Shown piece after piece: positions 19,498 through 28,706 of a stretch of 64,000 nt of DNA. Origin of the DNA: Butyrivibrio sp. (GTDB taxonomy: Bacteria > Bacillota > Clostridia > Lachnospirales > Lachnospiraceae). Where the stretch lies: the NCBI GenBank assembly GCA_015056495.1, contig SVGC01000016.1, positions 1 to 64,000 of the forward strand, given 5' to 3'. The translations under genes and the position numbers were made by a program. The notes under the pieces were generated by a model that searched no databases, was not told where the DNA came from, and saw only the letters and a list, made by a program, of their open reading frames with translations. Positions within the stretch are counted from its first letter, which is position 1. Every line of letters starts with the position of its first letter.

Positions 19498-22140
19498 ATG
19501 GCTGAAAATAATAACAACGATCAGAACCAGAACCTGCCTGATGATATATTTGATGAGCAGGTGGTCAGTGATCGAATTCATGAAGTAGATCTGCAAAAAA
19601 CAATGGAAAACTCTTATATTGATTATGCCATGAGCGTAATTGCAGCAAGAGCTATTCCAGATGTAAGAGACGGTTTAAAACCAGTTCAGAGAAGAGTACT
19701 CTTCTCAATGATAGAACTTAATAACGGACCAGATAAGCCACATCGTAAATGTGCCCGTATCGTTGGTGATACGATGGGTAAATATCACCCACATGGTGAT
19801 AGTTCAATCTATGGCGCATTGGTAAATATGGCTCAGCCTTGGTCAATGAGATATTGTCTTGTTGATGGACATGGTAACTTTGGTTCTGTGGATGGTGATG
19901 GCGCCGCAGCCATGCGATACACAGAGGCCAGATTGTCAAAGATATCAATGGAGATGACTGCTGATATCAATAAAGATACAGTAGATTTCGTACCAAACTT
20001 TGATGAGACAGAAAAAGAGCCAACAGTACTTCCAAGTAGATTTCCAAATCTATTGGTAAATGGTACTACAGGTATTGCTGTAGGTATGGCAACAAATATA
20101 CCTCCTCACAACCTCAGAGAAGTAATAAATGCTGTAGTCAAGATGATTGACAATAAGATTGAAGAAGATAGAGAAACAGAAATCGAAGAACTTCTTCCAA
20201 TCGTTAAAGCGCCAGATTTTCCTACAGGCGGTATAATCCTTGGAACTAAGGGCGCTGAAGAAGCTTATAGAACAGGTCGAGGAAAAGTTGTTGTAAGAGC
20301 TGTTACCAATATTGAAGATATGGGCAATGGCAAGAGCAGGATTGTCGTTACAGAACTTCCTTATCTTGTTAATAAAGCAAACCTCATCTCCAAGATAGCA
20401 GAACTTGTTAAGTTAAAGAAAATCGAGGGTATTACAGCACTTCGAGATGAGACAAGTAGAGAAGGAATGCGAGTTGTAATTGAGCTTAGACATGATGTAA
20501 ATCCTAACGTAATGCTCAATAAGTTATACAAACATACTCAGCTTCAGGATTCATTTGGTATCATCATGCTGGCTCTTGTAAATAATGAGCCAAAGGTTCT
20601 TAGCTTAAAAGAGACATTAAAGTACTACATCCAGCACCAGGAAGATGTAGTAACAAGAAGAACCCAGTATGATTTAAATAAGGCTGAAGAGAGAGATCAT
20701 ATCTTACAGGGATTGCTTATAGCCCTTGATAATATTGATGAAGTAATAAAAATTATCAGAGGCAGTGAAACAGTTGCAATTGCCAAAGAACAGTTAATGG
20801 GTAGATTCGGATTGACTGATATCCAGGCACAGGCAATTGTGGATATGAGACTGAGAACACTGACAGGCTTGGAAAGAGATAAGCTTGAGCAGGAACATCA
20901 GGAACTGTTAAAGAAGATTCAGGAACTCAAGGCAATACTTGCTGATAAGAAAGTACTTCTTGGAGTCATCAAGACAGAAATCACACAGATTGCTGCAAAA
21001 TACGGAGATGACAGAAGAACTAAGATTGGTATAGATGATTCTGATATCGAAGCAGAGGACCTGATTCCAAATGAAAACACAGTAGTTGCCATGACAAGCC
21101 TTGGTTACATCAAGAGAATGTCAATTGACAACTTTAAGACACAGAATCGTGGCGGTAGAGGAATCAAAGGTATGTCTACAATAGAGAATGACTATATTGA
21201 AGACTTACTGATGACAACAACTCACAACTACATCATGTTCTTCACTAACATGGGAAGGGTATACAGACTTAAAACATACCAGATTCCAGAAGGTTCAAGA
21301 ACATCCAGAGGAACTGCGATAGTAAACCTTTTACAACTTAATCCAGGTGAAAAGATAACTGCTACAATTCCTATAAAGGAATTTGAAGAGGAAAAATGCC
21401 TCTTCATGGTTACCAAAAAGGGTACAGTCAAGAAAACACCGGTATTGGAATTTGCAAATGTTCGTAAGAATGGTTTGACAGCGATCAACCTTAAGGAGGA
21501 TGATGAGCTAATTGAAGTCAAGACGACCACTAAGGATTCCGAGATATTCCTAGTTACCAGGAATGGTATGTGCATTCGTTTTCAGGAAACGGATGTCAGA
21601 TCAACCGGACGTACTTCAATGGGTGTAAGAGGAATGATGCTTGATGATGGTGATGAAATCGTCGGAATGCAGAAAAACACTCAGGGAAGTTCACTGCTCA
21701 TAGTATCTGAAAGAGGTTATGGTAAGAGAACCAATATCAATGAATTTAAGATACAGAAACGTGGCGGAAAAGGTGTAAAGTGTTACAATATAATGGAGAA
21801 GACTGGAAACGTGATTGGTGTTAAAGCAGTTAACGATGATCATGAAATAATGATGATCACAAGTGCAGGAGTACTGATCCAGCTTCGAATGGAAGATATA
21901 TCTGTTCATGGAAGAATTACATCAGGCGTTAAGATGATCAATCTTGATGAAGGTGTAACAGTTGCTAAAATAGCAAAAGTCAGAGAAAAAGTATCTGATG
22001 ACGATAAAGAATTTGATGAAATCGAAGATGCTATGGAAGAAATAGATGACGAGGATAAGACAATTCTTGAGTCAGACGAAAACGATTTTGAAGGCGAAGA
22101 AACAGAAGAAGACATATCTGATGATGGGGATGAAGTGTAA
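19498..22140 (+). CDS. gyrA: DNA gyrase subunit A
   Basis: 880 aa. Catalytic tyrosine Y141 is in AAMRYTEARL. The quinolone region HPHGDSSIYG keeps serine 102 at the classic resistance position, predicting a sensitive allele. The C-terminal beta-pinwheel begins around residue 530, and the GyrA-box is FKTQNRGGRG. An unusually long acidic tail rich in D and E fills about the last 45 residues; acidic tails modulate DNA wrapping in other gyrases. The stop overlaps the next start by one base (TAATG). Confidence 0.97.
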   Translation: MAENNNNDQNQNLPDDIFDEQVVSDRIHEVDLQKTMENSYIDYAMSVIAARAIPDVRDGLKPVQRRVLFSMIELNNGPDKPHRKCARIVGDTMGKYHPHGDSSIYGALVNMAQPWSMRYCLVDGHGNFGSVDGDGAAAMRYTEARLSKISMEMTADINKDTVDFVPNFDETEKEPTVLPSRFPNLLVNGTTGIAVGMATNIPPHNLREVINAVVKMIDNKIEEDRETEIEELLPIVKAPDFPTGGIILGTKGAEEAYRTGRGKVVVRAVTNIEDMGNGKSRIVVTELPYLVNKANLISKIAELVKLKKIEGITALRDETSREGMRVVIELRHDVNPNVMLNKLYKHTQLQDSFGIIMLALVNNEPKVLSLKETLKYYIQHQEDVVTRRTQYDLNKAEERDHILQGLLIALDNIDEVIKIIRGSETVAIAKEQLMGRFGLTDIQAQAIVDMRLRTLTGLERDKLEQEHQELLKKIQELKAILADKKVLLGVIKTEITQIAAKYGDDRRTKIGIDDSDIEAEDLIPNENTVVAMTSLGYIKRMSIDNFKTQNRGGRGIKGMSTIENDYIEDLLMTTTHNYIMFFTNMGRVYRLKTYQIPEGSRTSRGTAIVNLLQLNPGEKITATIPIKEFEEEKCLFMVTKKGTVKKTPVLEFANVRKNGLTAINLKEDDELIEVKTTTKDSEIFLVTRNGMCIRFQETDVRSTGRTSMGVRGMMLDDGDEIVGMQKNTQGSSLLIVSERGYGKRTNINEFKIQKRGGKGVKCYNIMEKTGNVIGVKAVNDDHEIMMITSAGVLIQLRMEDISVHGRITSGVKMINLDEGVTVAKIAKVREKVSDDDKEFDEIEDAMEEIDDEDKTILESDENDFEGEETEEDISDDGDEV

Positions 22141-23597
22141 TGAGAATAGGCCTACTTGTTTCTGAGTTACAAGATGATGCTGTTAGAAGGATGTGCATCG
22201 GAGCAGATGTAGCTGCTAAAAAGTTTGATGTTAATCTATGCATATTGCCGGGAAAATATCTTCCCGGTAATATGAACAATAAAGCTGAGCAAAAATTCGA
22301 GTATCAGGATCAAGCGATATTTGACTATATATCAGATAAAGAATTCGATATATTATTAGTCGATATTGAGAAAATAGGAATAAACACTACCATTCTAAAA
22401 AAAGAAGAACTCTTAAAAAGATTTGGTGAAATACCTATACTGACAATATCTGAACAGGAAGGTTTTACCAATGTAAATCTGTATGATGATGCATCATATG
22501 AACAGCAGGGATATCTTGCTGTTCATGATGCTATTTATTATCTCAACAATAGAAAACTCCCAGAACTACTAGATCTAAATACAATAAAAATTCCAGATAT
22601 CAAAATTGACAATAATAGCGTATACAATGCTGTTAAATTGGGAAATGCTCTACTTATAGCAGAATATAAAAATTGCAATGTATATAAAAAAATAGCTCAA
22701 TATGTAAAGGAAACTGGAATAAACAATCTGGGAATATTTATTTTTGAGAAGCCAATAATCAATTCTTTAAAAGAAAAATGGAAAAAGGCTGAAAGCATTA
22801 AAGAAAAACTGATCATCAGAAATGGTCAGGAACAGATTGCTGATGAAGTGGAAATATCAACAAATTCAGTCTTTAAAGAATGTGAAATAAAAGAACAAAA
22901 AACTCAGATTGCAAAGAATATTTATATTGATGAAAATCAGCACGGAATCATAGTATCAGAATTTAAACCTGCAACGGCTGATATCTATTATCAAATATTG
23001 TTCAGCATGATAATAAGTGCCTGGAGAATAAGTGATCTGACAATAAAAAATGAGAAAATAGAAAAAGATCTTAATGAAAGCAGAGAAGAACTTGCAAAAG
23101 ATGGATCAGTACTGGATCACATCGGAGATACAGACTATCTTACAGGACTGCTAAATAGAAGAGGCTTTTTTGATAAAGCATATGAAGAGATGCAGAATCG
23201 TTTTATACCGGCAACATATGTAGTGGTAGCCTATATAGACATGGCATCGATCAAAAATATAAACGAAATGTTTGGACATGATGAGGGTGACAGAGCGGTT
23301 AAAAGAGTTGCCTCAATGCTAAATGAAGTATTTGGACAAGACAGTATCTATGGAAGAATACGAGGAGACGAATTCGCTGTTTTAAATGTCACCGATGATG
23401 AGTCAAAGGCTGAAAAATTCAAATTACAAATGTCAGAACAGAATGCCAGACTTATGACAGAATCAGGCAGATATTTAAATCATCTTCAGTTTTCAATATG
23501 CGAATTTAGCTATGAAGACAATATGTCACTTAGAGACATGTTAAAGGAAACTGACAATAATCTCAAAAAAATGAAGAAGACTGAGATTAATAAATAA
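22140..23597 (+). CDS. GGDEF-domain protein with N-terminal periplasmic-binding-like sensor
   Basis: 485 aa, no signal peptide or transmembrane segment seen, so probably cytosolic. Residues 1-300 begin MRIGLLVSELQDDAVRRM and look like a LacI/periplasmic-binding fold (GADVAAKKFDVNLCILPG). A helical connector (about 305-330) leads to a GGDEF domain with LTGLLNRRGFFDKA, YIDMASIKNINEMFGHDEGD and RGDEF at 408-412. No RxxD inhibitory site is seen upstream. It may make cyclic-di-GMP in response to a small ligand; the first metal-binding region is normal but activity is unproven. Translationally coupled to gyrA (TAATG), an unusual partner. Confidence 0.82.
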   Translation: MRIGLLVSELQDDAVRRMCIGADVAAKKFDVNLCILPGKYLPGNMNNKAEQKFEYQDQAIFDYISDKEFDILLVDIEKIGINTTILKKEELLKRFGEIPILTISEQEGFTNVNLYDDASYEQQGYLAVHDAIYYLNNRKLPELLDLNTIKIPDIKIDNNSVYNAVKLGNALLIAEYKNCNVYKKIAQYVKETGINNLGIFIFEKPIINSLKEKWKKAESIKEKLIIRNGQEQIADEVEISTNSVFKECEIKEQKTQIAKNIYIDENQHGIIVSEFKPATADIYYQILFSMIISAWRISDLTIKNEKIEKDLNESREELAKDGSVLDHIGDTDYLTGLLNRRGFFDKAYEEMQNRFIPATYVVVAYIDMASIKNINEMFGHDEGDRAVKRVASMLNEVFGQDSIYGRIRGDEFAVLNVTDDESKAEKFKLQMSEQNARLMTESGRYLNHLQFSICEFSYEDNMSLRDMLKETDNNLKKMKKTEINK

Positions 23598-23622
23598 CAA
23601 CCAAAAAATAAAAATAAATCAA

Positions 23623-23651
23623 TTGACAAAACCAGATAAAACTCTTATACT
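23623..23651 (+). promoter_or_regulatory. trp operon promoter
   Basis: TTGACA at 23623-23628 and TATACT at 23646-23651 with a 17-bp spacer, just before the T-box leader. A near-consensus sigma-A promoter. Confidence 0.88.
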
Positions 23652-23664
23652 TTAAACCAATAAA

Positions 23665-23942
23665 GTAAACCGAAGACAAGGAAATAGTAGGTATTGAAGC
23701 ATTTTCAGAGAGCTGCTGTAAGGTGTGAAGCAGTATTGTGACAATAGTGAATGGGCCTTGGAGGGTGGCTTGAAATCGAGAGAAAGTAGATGCCAACGGA
23801 AACTGTCCCGTTATCAAGACAGATACGTATGATAGTACGTAGTAGAGTGGGTATGAAAATACCAATTAGGGTGGTACCGCAGAAGCTAATGATTATATAG
23901 CCTTTGTCCCTAGCAGAACATGCTAAGGACAAAGGTTTTTTT
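23665..23942 (+). promoter_or_regulatory. Tryptophan T-box riboswitch with terminator
   Basis: The leader carries the T-box sequence AGGGTGGTACCGC at 23868-23880, which pairs with the NCCA end of uncharged tRNA. A Trp specifier TGG sits at 23752-23754 in the GTGAATGGGCC loop of stem I, with the AGGTGTGAAG motif upstream. The competing intrinsic terminator is at 23901-23935 (CCTTTGTCC/GGACAAAGG, extended by TAGCA/TGCTA) followed by seven T. Uncharged tRNA-Trp should allow read-through into trpD. The 422-base gap 23598-24019 is filled by this element and the promoter. Confidence 0.93.
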
Positions 23943-24019
23943 ATTACCAAAAAGAAAGAGAATTGTTTCTTTCCAAAACACTTGTCCAAAGCGAAAAAAA
24001 CAAAATGGAGGAAGGAAAC

Positions 24020-25051
24020 ATGATCAAAGAAGCAATCAATCAGGTAATTAAAGGAGAAAATCTCGATTACGAGACACAGAAAGCAGTATTTGAAGAAATA
24101 ATGACCGGAGAGGCAACACAGGCTCAGATGGCCAGCTTTTTGACAGCACTAAGACTTAAAGGTGAGACAGTAGATGAAATAACAGCAAGTGCTGAAGTAA
24201 TGAGAGAAAAAGGAATAAAGATCAATCCTGTAAAAGATGTAATGGACATTGTTGGAACAGGTGGAGATGAAGTAGGAACATTTAATATATCAACAACATC
24301 AGCTTTTGTAGTAGCAGCAGCAGGAATCCCTGTAGCCAAGCACGGAAACAGAAGTGTATCTTCAAAGAGCGGAGCTGCAGATGTTCTTGAAAGCCTCGGA
24401 GCCAATATAACTGTTACACCAGAACAGGCAGAAGAAATCCTAAATGAAGTAGGCATAAGTTTCTTATTTGCACAGACATACCATTCATCAATGAAATATG
24501 CAGGACCAGTAAGAAAAGAAATTGGAATAAGAACAATATTCAATATATTAGGACCTCTTGCAAGTCCAGCTTCAGCTAAGATGCAGTTAATGGGCGTATA
24601 TGACAAAAAACTTACAGAGCCTCTGGCAAGAGTATTATCTAACCTTGGAGTAGTAAGAGGCGTAACAGTCTGTGGAAGTGACGGACTCGATGAGATCACT
24701 TTAACTGGCCCTACAACAGTATGTGAGATCAGAGAAGGTGAAATCAGATCATATGAGATTAGTCCAGAAGATTATGGATTTGAAAGATGCAAGTTGCAGG
24801 ATCTTATTGGAGGAACTCCACAGGAAAATGCACAGATTACAAGAGATATCCTAAGTGGAAAAGAAAAGGGACCTAAGAGAGACGTAGTAATATTCAATGC
24901 AGCTATAGCAATATATCTTGGAATAGACAATATAACTATCATGGACAGTATCAAAATTGCAAAAGAAATGATAGATAGCGGAAAAGCAATCGAAAAGCTG
25001 GATACATTTGTAAAGGCAACACACAGCTATGAAGAAAAAAAGGCAATGTAA
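24020..25051 (+). CDS. trpD: Anthranilate phosphoribosyltransferase
   Basis: 343 aa from the ATG at 24020, preceded by GGAGGAAGG; upstream in-frame codons belong to the T-box leader. Joins anthranilate to PRPP, second step of tryptophan synthesis. Motifs DIVGTGGDEVGTFN (PRPP binding), KHGNRSVSSKSGAADVLE (anthranilate site) and RTIFNILGPLASP are intact. Heads the trpDCFBA set; no trpE or trpG precedes it. Confidence 0.97.
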   Translation: MIKEAINQVIKGENLDYETQKAVFEEIMTGEATQAQMASFLTALRLKGETVDEITASAEVMREKGIKINPVKDVMDIVGTGGDEVGTFNISTTSAFVVAAAGIPVAKHGNRSVSSKSGAADVLESLGANITVTPEQAEEILNEVGISFLFAQTYHSSMKYAGPVRKEIGIRTIFNILGPLASPASAKMQLMGVYDKKLTEPLARVLSNLGVVRGVTVCGSDGLDEITLTGPTTVCEIREGEIRSYEISPEDYGFERCKLQDLIGGTPQENAQITRDILSGKEKGPKRDVVIFNAAIAIYLGIDNITIMDSIKIAKEMIDSGKAIEKLDTFVKATHSYEEKKAM

Positions 25052-25068
25052 AAGGACTTGATCAATAT

Positions 25069-25872
25069 ATGATACTGGATGATTTAGTAAAGGCAACAAG
25101 AAAAAGAATTGAAGAAGAAAAACAAAAAGTAAGTCCGCAGCAGATGAAAGCCAAAGCTATAGCAGTCTATGAAGATGAAATCAAAAGCCAAAAAGAGCCA
25201 TTTGCTTTTGAAAAAGCTTTATCAGGAGACGATATCCATTTTATATGCGAAGTAAAAAAAGCATCTCCATCGAAAGGCATTATAGCAGAGGATTTTCCTT
25301 ATATCGATATAGCAAAGGATTACGAAAAAGCGGGAGCAAGTGCAATTTCGGTACTTACAGAAACAGATTATTTTCTTGGAAGCATAGATTATCTAAGAGA
25401 AATAAGAGAAAGTGGAGTAACAACACCTCTATTAAGAAAAGACTTTACTATTGATGAATACATGATATACCAGGCCAAAGTATATGGAGCATCTGCGATA
25501 TTACTGATATGTGCCATCCTTGATGAAAAGACATTAAAAAAATATATCGAGATAGCAGATAGCGTAGGTTTGTCAGCTATTGTGGAAGCACATGACGAGT
25601 CAGAGGTTGAGATGGCAGTAAAGAGCGGGGCCAGAATCATAGGAGTAAATAATAGAAATTTAAAGGATTTTTCAGTAGACATACAAAATAGTATAGCCTT
25701 AAGGAAATTAGTTCCAATTGAAAAAGGAATATTATTTGTAGCAGAAAGTGGTATCAAGACCTCAGAAGAAATAAAAAGACTGAGAGAAGAGCAGGTCAAT
25801 GCAGTGCTGATCGGCGAAACGTTGATGAAAGCTACAGATAAAAAGGAAATGCTAGATAAGCTTAGGGGCTAA
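25069..25872 (+). CDS. trpC: Indole-3-glycerol phosphate synthase
   Basis: 267 aa TIM barrel that closes and decarboxylates CdRP to indole-glycerol phosphate. FICEVKKASPSKGII carries the catalytic lysine; LLRKDFTIDEYMIYQA, GVNNRNLKDFSVD and VAESGIKT line the active site. Starts 18 nt after trpD. Confidence 0.96.
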   Translation: MILDDLVKATRKRIEEEKQKVSPQQMKAKAIAVYEDEIKSQKEPFAFEKALSGDDIHFICEVKKASPSKGIIAEDFPYIDIAKDYEKAGASAISVLTETDYFLGSIDYLREIRESGVTTPLLRKDFTIDEYMIYQAKVYGASAILLICAILDEKTLKKYIEIADSVGLSAIVEAHDESEVEMAVKSGARIIGVNNRNLKDFSVDIQNSIALRKLVPIEKGILFVAESGIKTSEEIKRLREEQVNAVLIGETLMKATDKKEMLDKLRG

Positions 25873-25894
25873 AAATATATAGAGGAGTAAGTTT

Positions 25895-26560
25895 ATGATC
25901 AAAGTAAAGCTATGCGGGATAAAAACACCGGAGGACACAGAAATTGTTAACTGTTTCAAACCTGATTATGCAGGAATCATCTTTTACCCAAAAAGCAAAA
26001 GATATGTAACAGATGCAGAAGCAGGAAAGCTTAGAAACGAACTGGATAAAACAATTCCAGTAGTTGGAGTATTTGTAGATGAAGCTATAGAGCATATAGC
26101 AGATCTGTACAATGCAGGGATCATACAGGTAATACAGCTTCACGGACACGAGGATGAAGCATATATTGAATCCCTTAGAAAACTGCTACCAATGAAACAG
26201 GAAAGTAACATGGAAGTGCTTAAAGACTTTGGTAATAGAGTACCTATAATCAAGGCAGCAAGAGTGAAAGATGGAAGTGAAATAAAACCGGCAGAGCAAA
26301 CTGATTGCGACATGCTACTACTTGATAATTATGAACAGGGAGTTGCAGGCGGAACAGGTAAAAGATTTGATCTAAGCCTTATTCCAAAGATAGAAAAGCC
26401 TTACTTTGTAGCAGGTGGAATAGATGCAGACAATGTGAGAGAAGTATTAACACAGTCTGTGCCTTATGGAATAGACGTGAGCTCAAGCATAGAGACAGAT
26501 GGACATAAGGATTGGAAAAAAGTAGAAAAACTAATGCTGGTAATGGAACAGTATAGATAA
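25895..26560 (+). CDS. trpF: Phosphoribosylanthranilate isomerase
   Basis: 221 aa TIM barrel for the Amadori isomerisation of PRA to CdRP. The catalytic cysteine is in KLCGIKTPEDTE, the catalytic aspartate in MLLLDNYEQGVAGGTG, and the phosphate loop is VAGGIDADNV. ATG behind GAGGAG. A monofunctional enzyme, not fused to trpC. Confidence 0.96.
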   Translation: MIKVKLCGIKTPEDTEIVNCFKPDYAGIIFYPKSKRYVTDAEAGKLRNELDKTIPVVGVFVDEAIEHIADLYNAGIIQVIQLHGHEDEAYIESLRKLLPMKQESNMEVLKDFGNRVPIIKAARVKDGSEIKPAEQTDCDMLLLDNYEQGVAGGTGKRFDLSLIPKIEKPYFVAGGIDADNVREVLTQSVPYGIDVSSSIETDGHKDWKKVEKLMLVMEQYR

Positions 26561-26578
26561 GACAAAAAGGAGAGCAAG

Positions 26579-27772
26579 ATGCAGGAAGCAGTTAACGGAA
26601 GATTCGGAGAATATGGTGGACAGTATATTCCTGAAACACTTATGAATGCAGTAAATGAGCTTGAGGAAGCTTATAACAAATATAAAAATGACCCGGAATT
26701 TAAGAGAGAATTCAAGGATCTGCTGGTAAATTATGCAGGAAGACCATCTCTTTTGTATGAAGCAAAAAAGATGACTGAAGATCTTGGAGGAGCAAAAATA
26801 TATCTCAAAAGAGAAGACCTGAATCATACGGGAGCTCATAAGATCAACAATTGCCTTGGACAGTGCCTTCTTGCCAAGAAAATGGGAAAAACAAGAGTTA
26901 TAGCAGAAACAGGAGCCGGCCAGCATGGCGTAGCTACTGCAACAGTTGCAGCTCTTATGGGCCTTGAGTGTGAGATATTCATGGGCAAAATTGACACTGA
27001 GAGACAGGCTCTGAACGTATACCGAATGAAACTTCTTGGGGCAAAGGTCAATGCAATAGAAACTGGAACACAGACACTTAAGGATGCAGTCAATGCTGCA
27101 ATGAAGGAATGGACCAACAGGATCGAAGATACACATTATGTACTTGGATCTGTAATGGGACCACACCCATTCCCAACAATTGTAAGAGATTTCCAGAAGA
27201 TGATCGGCGAAGAAATCAAGGAGCAGTTGTTTGAAAAAGAAGGAAGACTTCCAGATGCAGTAATAGCATGCGTTGGAGGAGGATCAAACGCAATTGGAAC
27301 CTTCTATGACTTTATAGACAACAAGGATGTAAAGCTTATTGGATGTGAAGCTGCAGGCGAAGGCGCTGATACAGAAAGAACAGCTGCTACAGTTACAACA
27401 GGAACTACAGGAATATTCCATGGAATGAAATCAATTTTCTGTCAGGATAAGTATGGACAGATAGCGCCAGTATACTCAATCTCAGCAGGACTTGATTATC
27501 CGGGAGTAGGACCTGAACACGCATATCTCTCAGATATTGGAAGAGCACAATATGTGCCTGTAACTGACACAGAAGCTGTAGAAGCTTTTGAATACCTCTC
27601 AAGGACCGAAGGAATCATTCCAGCGATTGAAAGTTCACATGCAATTGCCTATGCAATGAAACTTGCACCAACAATGCGTAAGGATCAGATACTCGTAGTT
27701 ACAGTATCTGGTAGAGGAGATAAAGACGTTGCAGCAATTGCAAGATACAGAGGCGAAGATATTCACGACTGA
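26579..27772 (+). CDS. trpB: Tryptophan synthase beta chain
   Basis: 397 aa PLP enzyme that condenses indole with serine. The PLP lysine is K88 in HTGAHKINN; the glycine-rich phosphate loop is [10 protein letters not shown]. It has the [16 protein letters not shown] start of the TrpB1 class that forms the alpha2-beta2 complex. ATG behind AAGGAGA. 18 nt after trpF. Confidence 0.97.
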   Translation: MQEAVNGRFGEYGGQYIPETLMNAVNELEEAYNKYKNDPEFKREFKDLLVNYAGRPSLLYEAKKMTEDLGGAKIYLKREDLNHTGAHKINNCLGQCLLAKKMGKTRVIAETGAGQHGVATATVAALMGLECEIFMGKIDTERQALNVYRMKLLGAKVNAIETGTQTLKDAVNAAMKEWTNRIEDTHYVLGSVMGPHPFPTIVRDFQKMIGEEIKEQLFEKEGRLPDAVIACVGGGSNAIGTFYDFIDNKDVKLIGCEAAGEGADTERTAATVTTGTTGIFHGMKSIFCQDKYGQIAPVYSISAGLDYPGVGPEHAYLSDIGRAQYVPVTDTEAVEAFEYLSRTEGIIPAIESSHAIAYAMKLAPTMRKDQILVVTVSGRGDKDVAAIARYRGEDIHD

Positions 27773-27793
27773 TGAGAGGAGAAAGGTATACAC

Positions 27794-28603
27794 ATGATGA
27801 ATATTAAGATAAAAGATGCATTTCAAAATGGAAAAGCTCTTATAGCTTTTGTAACAGGCGGAGATCCTGATATTGAGACAACAGAAAAACTGCTCCCTGC
27901 AATGGAAGAGGCAGGTGCTGATCTTATAGAAATAGGAATTCCTTTTTCTGATCCGATTGCAGAAGGAGTAGTAATACAGGAAGCAAATGAAAGAGCATTG
28001 TCAAAAGGTTGTACAACAGATCATCTTTTTGATATGGTCAAAAGAGTAAGAGAAAGTGGCAAAGTAACGGTACCAATCGTATATCTGACTTATGCCAACC
28101 CAATCTACACCTATGGTAAGGAAAAATTCATGGCCAAGTGCGAAGAATGCGGAATCAATGGAATAATAGTTCCAGATGTTCCATTTGAAGAAAAAAATGA
28201 ATTTTTAGCAGAAGCAACAGCACATAATGTAGATATCATATCAATGATTGCTCCTACTTCAGAAGATAGGATAATCAAAATTGCAAAAGAAGCAAAAGGC
28301 TTTTTGTATGTAGTTTCTTCACTTGGTGTTACAGGAGTCAGAAGCAAGATTACTACAGATATAGATTCAATGATATCACTGGTAAGAAAAGCCTCAGATA
28401 TACCAGCAGCAATCGGTTTTGGAATCTCAACACCAGATCAGGCTGCTAACATGGCTCAAAAGTCAGATGGAGCAATAGTTGGATCAGCTATTGTAAAAAT
28501 AATCGGACAGTATGGAAAAGATTGCATACCTTATGTTCAGGAATATATAAAGAGTCTTAAAGAAGCTGTAAGATCAGAAGAATTAGTAGAAAAAGTAAGC
28601 TAA
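27794..28603 (+). CDS. trpA: Tryptophan synthase alpha chain
   Basis: 269 aa TIM barrel that splits indole-glycerol phosphate to indole, channelled to TrpB. The catalytic glutamate and aspartate regions are DLIEIGIPFSDPIAEG and GIIVPDVPFEE. Two adjacent ATGs (27794 and 27797) are possible. Last gene of the operon; the R1 palindrome 15 nt downstream probably ends the transcript. Confidence 0.97.
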   Translation: MMNIKIKDAFQNGKALIAFVTGGDPDIETTEKLLPAMEEAGADLIEIGIPFSDPIAEGVVIQEANERALSKGCTTDHLFDMVKRVRESGKVTVPIVYLTYANPIYTYGKEKFMAKCEECGINGIIVPDVPFEEKNEFLAEATAHNVDIISMIAPTSEDRIIKIAKEAKGFLYVVSSLGVTGVRSKITTDIDSMISLVRKASDIPAAIGFGISTPDQAANMAQKSDGAIVGSAIVKIIGQYGKDCIPYVQEYIKSLKEAVRSEELVEKVS

Positions 28604-28617
28604 AGAAAGTTAAAGGA

Positions 28618-28687
28618 GAGTCAGCGGGGACGTATCAAATTGACTCATTGCATACAATGAGTCAATTTGATACGTCCCCGCTGACTC
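28618..28687. repeat. R1 palindromic repeat, copy A (perfect)
   Basis: 70-bp palindrome with 33-bp arms that pair perfectly around a CATA loop. The core reads GGGGACGTATCAAATTGAC; the outer end is GAGTCAGC/GCTGACTC. It lies between the convergent trpA and AEC-transporter genes, where the RNA hairpin could stop transcription from both sides. Confidence 0.95.
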
Positions 28688-28706
28688 GTTTGCACATAAA
28701 CATTGA

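Noticed and set aside
23598-24019. trp leader peptide with tandem Trp codons
   Set aside because: No small frame with adjacent Trp codons; the T-box sequence and TGG specifier explain the regulation.
28618-28687. R1 palindrome as an insertion sequence end or attachment site
   Set aside because: No transposase or integrase gene and no flanking target duplication in the window.
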